A stretch of 64,000 bases of DNA from Pseudobutyrivibrio ruminis CF1b (lineage in GTDB: Bacteria > Bacillota > Clostridia > Lachnospirales > Lachnospiraceae): contig NZ_AUJB01000004.1 in the NCBI RefSeq assembly GCF_000424005.1, forward strand, positions 1-64,000, in the 5' to 3' direction. The notes under the pieces were generated by a model. It did no database searches. It was not told the DNA's origin and worked only from the letters and a program-made list of their open reading frames with translations. Shown piece by piece: positions 1 to 8,500 of the stretch (position 1 is its first letter; each line of letters opens with the position of its first letter). The position numbers were made by a program, and so were the translations under genes.

Positions 1-129
1 TCTGCTTTCAACACCAGATAACTGATTTCTAAGTTCTCTGATTCTTGCCTGACGTCTTCTTTCTGCTTCCTCGGCTTCGCGACGAGCTCTTTCTGCCGCC
101 TCAGCACGAGCTGCTTCAATATCTGACAT
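1..129 (-). CDS. Ala/Glu/Arg-rich coiled-coil protein, N-terminal part
   Basis: Reading starts at ATG 129-127 behind AAGGAG, and 43 codons stay open to the window edge, so the C-terminus is missing. The visible part is almost all Ala, Glu and Arg and should form one charged helix. It is the last visible gene of the minus-strand operon that carries the WXG100 protein. In type VII secretion loci, small helical proteins at this position often accompany LXG-type effectors; that role is inferred from place only. Function not recognised. Confidence 0.7.
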   Translation of the reverse strand, partial: MSDIEAARAEAAERARREAEEAERRRQARIRELRNQLSGVESR

Positions 130-192
130 GTTTTTACTCCTTTAAAATTATTGTGGCAGCCTGAGCTGCCACATATAAACCTGAACTATAAA

Positions 193-489
193 TTAGCCTT
201 CGTAGCTTAAGTTTGCTGAAGCTTCTGAGTCGATAGTCTCTAAGTTGCTAGCTGATGTCTGTACGTTTGTACCAAGTGTATCAAGCTCTACAACATACTT
301 CTGTAAATCCTCATTTAAGCTGTAGTAAACTTCTAAAAGCTTGTCGCTTGCTGAACCAAAAGTCATCTCTGAGATCTCATCAACTGTGCTCTTAATAGAT
401 GCAAGCTCCTGTGATAAATCTTCGCTAAATGTAACGAGCTGCTGTCCGCTCTTTGCTATCTCTGCAACGGTTCCTTTAATTGCTCCCAT
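193..489 (-). CDS. Small helical ESX/type VII secretion-associated protein (YwqI/TIGR04197-like)
   Basis: This is a 98-aa, all-helical, Cys-free protein of WXG100 size. Residues 43-45 are TFG at the hairpin position where WXG100 proteins have WxG, and Y56-SLN-E60 fits the YxxxE/D export pattern. The family link (TIGR04197/DUF5344, proteins that travel with LXG effectors) is by size, helix content and neighbours, not by alignment. It follows the clear WXG100 gene by 19 bp and precedes the coiled-coil gene by 63 bp. It may be an export partner of an effector encoded left of the window. Confidence 0.6.
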   Translation of the reverse strand: MGAIKGTVAEIAKSGQQLVTFSEDLSQELASIKSTVDEISEMTFGSASDKLLEVYYSLNEDLQKYVVELDTLGTNVQTSASNLETIDSEASANLSYEG

Positions 490-508
490 TTCCTATTACC
501 TCAACTTT

Positions 509-799
509 CTATGCGTTGTATGCGCTTGCTCCCTGAGCAGCAACATCCTCATAATTTGTCTTTGTCTGATCTAACCACTGATGAATCTTCATCAACTCCT
601 GTGACATATCCTTCATCTTTGTAGAAAGTCTGTTGAGATAATCTACACATGCTGTAGCTTCAACACCTTCCCAGGCATCTGTAAGTGGTCCCTGTAAATT
701 GCTTACCTGTAATGTAAGTGCATCAAGATTGTCTGCACCCTTGCTAAGCTGTGCAAGTAACTGCTCAACTTCTTCAATGTTCATACCTGTTAATGACAT
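509..799 (-). CDS. WXG100 family ESX/type VII secretion protein
   Basis: A 96-aa helical hairpin protein with the defining W43-E44-G45 turn in its middle, the usual WXG100 length and no signal peptide. Such proteins (EsxA-like) are exported by the EssC/FtsK-type ATPase, usually as dimers, and act as substrates or co-effectors. A textbook C-terminal YxxxD/E tail is not obvious. The ATG at 799 follows AAAGGAGGA. It sits downstream of a Ser/Thr kinase, phosphatase and FHA protein. No EssC-like ATPase lies inside the window, so the secretion machine must be encoded elsewhere, probably to the left. Confidence 0.88.
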   Translation of the reverse strand: MSLTGMNIEEVEQLLAQLSKGADNLDALTLQVSNLQGPLTDAWEGVEATACVDYLNRLSTKMKDMSQELMKIHQWLDQTKTNYEDVAAQGASAYNA

Positions 800-874
800 T
801 TTTTCAATTCCTCCTTTGTCCCGCGGTATCTATATCACATAATGCTTATTATTTGCATTCTTGTGGCTAATTAT

Positions 875-1363
875 TTATAAGCTGATATGCTTATTACTTC
901 CTGTTATCTTGATATCATCTTCCATCTCAAAGAGAGAATTATTAGCTTCATAATCTGATAACAGAGTTGTTTCTTCTGTACCCAACAGAGTGGTTTCTTC
1001 ACAACCTAAAACTGTAGTCTCTTCTGTCTCTAAAACAGCAGTGGCGTCCACGCTACTTAGGATTACAGTCTCTTCATCCTCAAGGATGGTGGTTTCATTT
1101 TCCACATTTTTATTTAATGAGCCTGATGTGTTCCAGTTAAGTGTAGCCTTCTGTCTCTTTCTATCTCCAGCTGCTGCACGGCTCATCTCTTTATTCATAC
1201 CCATTCCAGTCAGCACTCTGAAAGAATGTGGAATATTGAAAACTATAAAGATAACAATCGATGCTATTAGAAACACTATTGCTAATGCAAGCAAAATAAC
1301 TGCTATGCTTTGGAATAGCTGTGTCTGTTCTGTAATTGTTTCTACGTTTGTTTGTAAATCCAT
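875..1363 (-). CDS. Membrane protein with cytoplasmic tail of repeated ETTVL-like motifs
   Basis: A 162-aa protein with one strong membrane segment at about residues 18-43, a basic stretch at 67-73, then an acidic Thr-rich tail. The tail holds six related motifs: ETTIL (90-94), EETVIL (97-102), DATAVL (106-111), ETTVLG (115-120), ETTLLG (123-128) and ETTLLS (131-136). They resemble the ETTxV phospho-acceptor of GarA/OdhI, which PknB-type kinases phosphorylate and FHA domains bind. The gene follows the kinase gene by 8 bp. My reading is a phosphorylation platform that recruits the FHA protein; no enzymatic domain is seen. Confidence 0.6.
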   Translation of the reverse strand: MDLQTNVETITEQTQLFQSIAVILLALAIVFLIASIVIFIVFNIPHSFRVLTGMGMNKEMSRAAAGDRKRQKATLNWNTSGSLNKNVENETTILEDEETVILSSVDATAVLETEETTVLGCEETTLLGTEETTLLSDYEANNSLFEMEDDIKITGSNKHISL

Positions 1364-1371
1364 AAATCTAC

Positions 1372-3051
1372 CTACTCTAACATTGAAATAGTCTGCTTTG
1401 CCTTTTCTACGTTTGTGGCAAGCTCCTGCTCCAATTCAACAACACGCTCTGACTTATCAGAAGCGCTATCAATATCTTCCTTAACGTGCTTTTCTATGTT
1501 CATAAGCTGAAGCTGCATATCTGATGTAGATACACCAGCCTTCTTGAACTGATTAGCACTAACACAAATCTGAGATGCCATCTCCTTGTAGATTGCAAGG
1601 GCTGTATTGGCATTATCAGACTCAGTGATATTTCCTTTACAAAGAGCTACTAAGTCGTCCCAGTAGTTCTTATATGTAACCTCGCTGTCGCCTGTTTTAT
1701 CAACGGCGCCAAGGTTAACATAATATTCAGCAATGGCTCCAAGGCGTTTTGCTCTTTCCATCTGGTTAGGGTTAAGATTTCCCTCTGCAGCCTTCTTAAA
1801 CCAGTAGGCTGACTGCTGCTTGTTACCCTCGCCCTCGTAGCTGTAGTAATAAGCAAGACCAAGTCTGTAAGCAAAAAGACTGTAGCTGTCGGCATCCTGT
1901 GCCAATATCTGCTCGTATGTGTTTCTTCCACTGGTGCGGATAAGAATCTCACGAAGCTCTGCCGCTTCATCTGCCGAGAAATTTTCATCTGACAGATATA
2001 CGTTATCTATAAGGTTGATATAGGAATCCACCTGTGATGGATATACAGCAATGGAATTAATAAGGGCTTCCTTCGAATCCGCTGCTGTAGCGCCACGGCT
2101 GGCATCCTCAAGAAGCTTGTCGTGATTTACCTGCTGTACATACTTGGAATAGCTGTAGCATGAGAATGAACCAATACCTGCTGCAAGAGTAAGGAATGCT
2201 GTAGTAAGGAAAATACCAAGCTTTACCTTTTCCTTGCAACGGTATGTCTCGTCCAGCTCATCATAATGCTCAAGTGCATAGAGCACTTCGTTACAGCTCT
2301 GATAACGCTTTTCTGGATCCAGCTGAGTACATTTAGCAACAATCTGCTCCAAGCCCTTAGAAAGAGATTCATCCCAATAGCGGATGTTTCTAATCTCATA
2401 AGGTGGCTCACTAGGATTCTTTCCTGTAACAAGATGATAGATAGTAGTACCAAGACAGTAGATATCTGTTCTGGCATCTGTCTGTCCACGTCCACCGAAC
2501 TGCTCTGGCGCCGCATAACCTCTTGTACCAAGACATGTGGTATCCTCGATGTTATCCACCTTATATTCACGGGCAGTGCCAAAGTCGATAAGAACGATGG
2601 TGCCGTCCGGCTTAAGCATGATATTACCAGGCTTCAAATCTCTGTAGATGATAGGTGGATTCTGTGAATGAAGATATCCAAGCACATCACAAAGCTGCTT
2701 TGCCCACTCGATAACATACTCCTGTGGCTGAGGTCCTAACTCATTAACCGCCTTGCTGAGAGTGTTACCTTCCACATAGTCCATAACGATAAGGATTGAA
2801 TCCTCATGATCGATGATATCTACAATACTTGGGAGGTTTGGGTGAGAAAGATTTTTAAGCATCTCTGTCTCTGTCTTGATGCTGGCCATATTGATTTCTG
2901 ATGCAGCTGCTGCATCTTTACGAATCTCTTTGATAGCCCACTGCTTATTGGCTCTTTCGTTCATTGCCAAATAAACAACGCTCATTCCACCCTGGCCAAT
3001 CTTATTTAATATTTTGTATTTCTTATCAATTACTGATCCAATTTCTAACAT
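1372..3051 (-). CDS. Receptor-type Ser/Thr protein kinase with extracytoplasmic helical repeats
   Basis: A 559-aa Hanks-type kinase. Residues 10-265 hold the glycine loop GQGGMSVVY (19-27), catalytic Lys K41 in AIKEI, the catalytic loop YRDLKPGN with D138 (Tyr replaces the usual His of HRD), DFG 156-158, and an activation loop with TT at 171-172 and APEQ. A membrane helix lies at about 277-300. The outer 300-559 region is Tyr/Ala-rich and TPR/Sel1-like, not PASTA, so it is not a standard PrkC. The gene follows the PP2C gene by 8 bp. Likely targets are the ETTVL proteins of the same operon. Confidence 0.93.
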   Translation of the reverse strand: MLEIGSVIDKKYKILNKIGQGGMSVVYLAMNERANKQWAIKEIRKDAAAASEINMASIKTETEMLKNLSHPNLPSIVDIIDHEDSILIVMDYVEGNTLSKAVNELGPQPQEYVIEWAKQLCDVLGYLHSQNPPIIYRDLKPGNIMLKPDGTIVLIDFGTAREYKVDNIEDTTCLGTRGYAAPEQFGGRGQTDARTDIYCLGTTIYHLVTGKNPSEPPYEIRNIRYWDESLSKGLEQIVAKCTQLDPEKRYQSCNEVLYALEHYDELDETYRCKEKVKLGIFLTTAFLTLAAGIGSFSCYSYSKYVQQVNHDKLLEDASRGATAADSKEALINSIAVYPSQVDSYINLIDNVYLSDENFSADEAAELREILIRTSGRNTYEQILAQDADSYSLFAYRLGLAYYYSYEGEGNKQQSAYWFKKAAEGNLNPNQMERAKRLGAIAEYYVNLGAVDKTGDSEVTYKNYWDDLVALCKGNITESDNANTALAIYKEMASQICVSANQFKKAGVSTSDMQLQLMNIEKHVKEDIDSASDKSERVVELEQELATNVEKAKQTISMLE

Positions 3052-3058
3052 ATAACTC

Positions 3059-3850
3059 TTAAATCGAGATAATCAGACCTGAAACATTGTCTGACTCTCC
3101 TCTGTTCATAACCATTTCGGCCAACTTCTTAATACCGTTACGCTGTGGGGCAATCCCCATAATTTCTTTATCTTCCAGCTTTCTCCAAAGACCATCCGAG
3201 CATAACAGGAAATTCATATTGCGCTCGATTTTGCCTGTAAAGAAATCCGGTGAAACACTTTCCGAAGCACCTATGCACTGTAAAAGCATACTTTTCTTAT
3301 CACTGTGCTGGGCCTCTTCCTCTGTCATTCTGCCTAGCTCTATCTGCTGCTGCACATAGCTGTGGTCATGGGATACCTGAGTAAGCTGCTTCTTATTGAA
3401 TCTGTATGCTCTGGAATCACCAACATTCATAGTCATGTATTCGTCACCAACTATGATGATTGCCACTACAGTTGTGCCTAAACGGATACCATTGTTGTTT
3501 CCATATGCCTTGAGCTTATCATTCATTTCTGTGACAACTCTTTTCCACTGGCATTCTACTCTTGAAAGTAGCTGGCCAACAGAACTGACATCAGCCGATT
3601 TGTCTAATGCCTCGGTTATATTTTTATCCAAAAGTATCTGTGGAAGCTCTGTCTTAAACCATGTATCCATCCTGTTAACAAAGGCTGAACTGGCTACTTC
3701 TCCACAGGACAATCCACCCATGCCATCACAGAGAACACCTAAGCAGATATTCCCATAGCCTGCGGCTTTTGCCTGCTTTATCAACAAAGCATCCTGATTT
3801 ACATTTTTTCTGGTGCCCATATCTGAATAGGCATCTACTTTAAAACCCAT
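3059..3850 (-). CDS. PP2C-type protein Ser/Thr phosphatase
   Basis: A 263-aa PPM-family phosphatase that should reverse the neighbouring kinase. Visible motifs: RKNVNQD with metal ligand D20, CDGMGG (41-46), GTTVVA, MNVGDSRAYRF, DHSYVQQQIELG, CSDGLW, and the terminal SDN at 253-255. The start at 3850 is preferred over an upstream ATG at 3907 because AGGAA lies just before it, the PP2C domain starts at once, and it avoids a long overlap with the FHA gene. The stop of the FHA gene is 10 bp upstream. Confidence 0.93.
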   Translation of the reverse strand: MGFKVDAYSDMGTRKNVNQDALLIKQAKAAGYGNICLGVLCDGMGGLSCGEVASSAFVNRMDTWFKTELPQILLDKNITEALDKSADVSSVGQLLSRVECQWKRVVTEMNDKLKAYGNNNGIRLGTTVVAIIIVGDEYMTMNVGDSRAYRFNKKQLTQVSHDHSYVQQQIELGRMTEEEAQHSDKKSMLLQCIGASESVSPDFFTGKIERNMNFLLCSDGLWRKLEDKEIMGIAPQRNGIKKLAEMVMNRGESDNVSGLIISI

Positions 3851-3860
3851 AAATATATTC

Positions 3861-5417
3861 CTATGCAAGATACTCAAACTCTTCATTTGAAAGCTTGATG
3901 ATATCACCGCTGTTCAAAAGTACTGCACGCTCGCTCTCGATCTTTGTACCATTGATAAATGTACCGTTTGTAGAGTTGCAGTCCTGGATATATGCTCCGT
4001 TTCTTCCGCTTGTAATCATAGCGTGCTTTCTACTGATTGAGCTGTTCTTCTCAATGCAATAATCAGAATGTAAAGCATCCTTACCAATTACAAAGTTTGA
4101 CTTGCTGAGAGAAATCTTCTCAGAAGTTCTTCTTCTAACGAGAGTTCCAAGATTCTGAGGTGCATTAAGATCCTCACTAAGTAATGATGTCTCTCCATCA
4201 TTTACAGGAACTGCACTTAAAACTGTAGTCTCATCACTAACTGTTGCCTTTGGCTGAGCCATAGCCATGATGCTCTTCTGTGGAGTCTTGGCAGTTGGTG
4301 CTGTCATCTTTACAGAGTTCTTAGGTGTAGTGTCCATATCGAATACAGGACCGTTGTAAACCTTCTTCTCCTTCTTAGCCTTAGCAGCCTTTGGAGTATC
4401 CTTCTTGTCTCTGTTGATAATGTAAAGGATAAGACCTGCAACACCACAAACTACAACGAAGATAGCTACGAGGCTGATTACAATAATCATAGTCTCAGAA
4501 ATACCCTTCTTAGCATTTGCCTTTGGAGCAACTACTGGCTTAGTGTTCTGAGTTGTAGTCTCTGTTTCTTCTACTTCCTCTTCTGCCTCTGCCTTTGGTG
4601 CGCTGTTTACCTGTGAATATGTAACTCCAAGTCCATCTAAAATCTTAGCAATCTTTGTAGAATCCAAAGCGCAGCTGTCCTCACCATTGTGCTTTGGTAA
4701 GTTCATTCCGATAACGTATCCGTTCTCGTCTACAAGTGGACCACCATAATTGTTGAAATCTGTCTCAGTGTTGTTCTCGATTACCTGAACACCTTCGTAC
4801 ATGCCAAGGTTTGTGATTTCACCAAATGACATCTGTATCTGCTGATCAGAGTAATACTTTGTATCTGACTCAAATGAAACCATCTCTGGGAGACCTAATG
4901 CATAAACAGCATCGTTTACTTCATATGGAAGATTATTTACATCGTATTTTTTGTTTGTAAGAAGCTTAAGTGGTGTTCTTGTGTAGATAGGCTGTGGAAG
5001 CTGAAGAACTACCATATCAAGCTCACTGCTGGATGTAAGAATTGCAGCATTTAATACTACGTCACCCTCGATTACTACTTCTGTAGCAAGTCTGAGGTTG
5101 ATAGAAGTTGCTTCTTCACCGTTAATTAATCCGTAGTACTGGCAAGCAGCAGCTAATGTTTCCTGGTCTGGATTAACAACATCTTTGCTTGTAATAACGT
5201 ACTCAGTACCCTCTGGATTACCGATGATAAATCCAGTACCACCAACAACAAGACGCTTCTCTGAAGTATCGTCTACTATTACTGTGTTTACCTGCACAAC
5301 ACCCTGCTTAGCTGTCTCAGCATCTACTACGTTGTCTGCAGCAGCTACTGGTGTAACTGGTGCAAGGGCGATACCCATTGCAACGATAAGTGTGCAAAGT
5401 CTCTTTAATGCTTTCAT
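3861..5417 (-). CDS. Secreted trypsin-like pseudoprotease, membrane helix and cytoplasmic FHA domain
   Basis: A 518-aa protein with signal peptide 1-27, an outer trypsin/HtrA-like domain (about 38-270), an acidic Thr-rich linker, a membrane helix (306-334), a cytoplasmic linker and an FHA domain (430-515; SRKHA 462-466, NSTNGTFING 481-490). The catalytic triad is broken: Asp79 stands where HtrA has His (TSKDVV against TNNHVV), Asp134 is kept, and Tyr224 stands where Ser should be (NYGGPLV against NSGGPLV). The outer part is therefore probably a binding module, not a protease. The linker carries ETTVL (396-400) and ETSLL (409-413), as in the 162-aa membrane protein. It is first in the operon; ATG follows AGGAG. 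Confidence 0.88.
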   Translation of the reverse strand: MKALKRLCTLIVAMGIALAPVTPVAAADNVVDAETAKQGVVQVNTVIVDDTSEKRLVVGGTGFIIGNPEGTEYVITSKDVVNPDQETLAAACQYYGLINGEEATSINLRLATEVVIEGDVVLNAAILTSSSELDMVVLQLPQPIYTRTPLKLLTNKKYDVNNLPYEVNDAVYALGLPEMVSFESDTKYYSDQQIQMSFGEITNLGMYEGVQVIENNTETDFNNYGGPLVDENGYVIGMNLPKHNGEDSCALDSTKIAKILDGLGVTYSQVNSAPKAEAEEEVEETETTTQNTKPVVAPKANAKKGISETMIIVISLVAIFVVVCGVAGLILYIINRDKKDTPKAAKAKKEKKVYNGPVFDMDTTPKNSVKMTAPTAKTPQKSIMAMAQPKATVSDETTVLSAVPVNDGETSLLSEDLNAPQNLGTLVRRRTSEKISLSKSNFVIGKDALHSDYCIEKNSSISRKHAMITSGRNGAYIQDCNSTNGTFINGTKIESERAVLLNSGDIIKLSNEEFEYLA

Positions 5418-5516
5418 TTTTTTCTCCTATTCTTCTTTCTTTATATGCTTAATTAATAATCTCAGCTAATAACTGAATGCTCAGCTATTGGTTCAAATCA
5501 TTAAATTATAGTCACC

Positions 5517-5541
5517 ATTCACAGTCACAGGGACTGTGAAT
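5517..5541 (-). terminator. Perfect 10-bp inverted repeat below the giant surface-protein gene
   Basis: ATTCACAGTC and GACTGTGAAT flank a 5-base loop, 18 bp past the stop of the upstream surface-protein gene on the minus strand. No clear T-run follows, so it is a weak or factor-dependent terminator, an RNA-stability hairpin, or an operator for the FHA operon. Confidence 0.45.
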
Positions 5542-5559
5542 AGTAACATATAAAACTAA

Positions 5560-8500
5560 TTAGTGCTTTCTCTTCTTGAAAGCAAATGCACCTGCAAGAA
5601 CAAGTGCTGCTACAGCAATAACTCCTACTACTGCAAGAGTCTTTGTTGAGCGAAGTGCTGCCGCTACTGCTGGCATACCTGCATCAAGCTTAGCTGTAGG
5701 TGTGAGGTTGTCCTCAAGTAATAACTCCTCAGCCTTAACTGATACAAGAAGGTTGTTATATTCAACCTTTGTAACGTTACCAGCAACGTCTGTACTCTGG
5801 ATTGTTACCTTCTGGTAATCATCCTTTGTAGGAATTGTAAGTACTTCTGTACCACCATTCTCGTTAAGCTCAGCTGCTGTGAAGCTAGCAAGCTTCTCGT
5901 CGTTTAAGTAAACCTTCATGTCAGTAACACCGATTGTATCTGTTACGTTAACTGAGAAGTCGTGGCTCTCCTCTTCGTAGATACCACCATCCTCAAGACC
6001 TGAAACGATAACACTTGGTGCGGTCTTATCAAGAAGGAACTCAACCTGAGCGTCCTTAGACTGATTACTCTGCTTATTAGTAGCTCTGTCCTCAGAGAAT
6101 ACTGTTACTGAATAAATACCATCCTTGTTGAAGTTTGCCTTGCCAACGTTGTAGCTGATTGAATGCCATCCGTTAGAGTTTGTCTTATCATCTGTTGTAA
6201 ATGAAGCACCCTCTCTGAGCTCCTTAACGCTACCATCGAAAGCTACTGAAACTTCCTTCTTTGTTACGGCATCAACGTTGATCTCTGTGATAACAACATC
6301 CTGTGGCTTTGTTACATAATAACCATCAACCATAGCCTTTGTTGCATCGCTGAGAACGAAGATAGAACCGTGTCTGTTAAGTGAGTACTTAACTGTCTTC
6401 TCTACTGTGTTACCAGCAAGGTCAGTAAGTTTTACTGACAATGTATAAAGATCATCGTTTTCCTTATCATGTGCCATATCAGCAAATGCGTAAGTAAACT
6501 GCTCTGTACCACTTGTCTTTGTAATGCTTGGTGAAACCTTTCCTCTGTTAGAACCAACAAGAGAAATCTCTGTACAAGCATCTGTAAGGTTTGTGTCCTT
6601 TGATACTACAACAGGAGCAACCTTACCGTTGTTAGCTGACATGTCCTCTACACCAGAAATCTCAAGCTCTGGAAGAGTCATATCAATAACGAAATCTTCT
6701 GAAACGTACTTCTCTGATAAGTTACCAGCCTTATCCTCAACTACGATGTTGAAACCGTAGCGTCCATCAGTATCGAAGAGAATGTGTGTAACATTCTTAA
6801 GATCTGATGAAGAATATCCCTTAACTGCAGGAACTGCATTCTGCTCTGCTGAGTTCTTTGTAATAGTAACCTGATCAGCTGTGAAGTTCTTCTCTGTAAA
6901 TGTAAGCTCAGCCTTACGTGCTGCCTTGAAGTAATTTCCGTTTAATGAGCTGTTGTTATCGAAATCTACATCGATAACTGGAACAGTCTTATCGATTACG
7001 AACTCAGCGTTGTAACCATCCTCATTGCCCTCAGCGAATACGTACTTGTTACCAGCCTTATCTTCAAATGTAAGCTCTCCGATAGAGTAGATACCGTCCT
7101 TATCAAATACGATAGAACCTGTATACTTACCATTTGAACCAGTCATCTCATGAACTGTAGCTGAACCTTCCTTAGCAATGATCTGTACCTTGCTCATAGT
7201 AGCTTCTCTGCTGTCGATATTTCTGTCTTCGAAAACAAATGTGGCTGTTCTGTCAGCCTTGTAGTACTTCTCATGCTTTACATCGTGATTGTCGAAAGAC
7301 ACCTTCACTGTAGGAGCTGTCTTATCAATTACGAACTCTTTGTTATAAGCGCTATCGCTGTCATCTGCAAATTCGAATGGGTTACCAGCCTTATCAACAA
7401 ACTTGATTTCGCCGATTGAATAGAATCCATCCTGCTTGAACTCGATAGTACCTGTGTACTTGCCGTTTGAACCTGTCATCTTGTTAACTGTGGCTGCGCC
7501 TTCCTTAGCGTTAACAGTTACAAGGTTCATGTTAGCTTCTTTGTCGTCAATATACTTATCAGTAAGAACAAATGTAGCTGTTCTTGCTGCGTTGTAATAT
7601 TTCTCGTTCTTAAAGTTGTGATTATCAAATGTAATCTTAAGCTTTGGAGCTGTCTTATCGATGATGAACTCATCCTGGTTCTTGATTTCTGTGCAGTTAC
7701 CTGCTAAATCGTAAATCATACCAGTTAATTTGTGCTCGCCTTCGCCAGCTACGTTAAGCTTGATTGTATCTGTGTCAGCCTTTAATGAAGCCTTATTTCC
7801 AGATACTTCGATGTATGACTTCTGATCAAGGTATAAATCTGCAACCTTAACTGAAACTACTACATCCTTGTTATAGTACTTGCCGTTTAATTTCTCGGCA
7901 CCTGATGTATAAACTGGCTCCTCGAATGTTGGTGCAGTCTTATCAATGATGAACTCGCTCTCACCAGTGATAGCTGTGCCGTTACCTGCCAAGTCATAGA
8001 TTGTACCAGTTAATTTGTGTACGCCTTCACCTGTTACATTGAGGCTAATCTTATCCTCGCCTGCCTGTAAGTAAGACTTCTGGCCTGAAACTTCGATGTA
8101 TGAGCATGTGCTAAGGTTTGCATCACTTACCTTAACTGATGTCTCAACATCCTTCTTATAGTACTTACCATTTAATCTGTCAGCATCTGACTTGTATGCT
8201 GGTGTCTTAAATGAAGGAGCTGTGTTATCAATATATGTACGAATATCTTCTGAATGATACTTGTAACCATGAACATCAAAAGTAACTCTGTAGATGTGCT
8301 CACCATCAACATTAGCTGGAACTACAGCCTGGATTGTATTCTTATATACAACGTCAACAATTGGGAATATGAACCAATATCCAACGATTTCCCTCTTAGC
8401 CTCAGTAGATACTGTAGCCTTAATAGCTGAAGAAATAGCTTTTCCACTAGCATCTACCTCTGTAATTGTTGCTGTGTTTGCATTAACAGGAGATGTAGTC

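Noticed and set aside
3851-3907. Earlier start of the PP2C gene
   Set aside because: It overlaps the FHA gene end and adds 19 residues with no family match; the start at 3850 has its own ribosome site.
5560-5640. Sortase (LPXTG) anchoring of the giant surface protein
   Set aside because: The C-terminus has a membrane helix and basic tail but no LPXTG-like motif before it.
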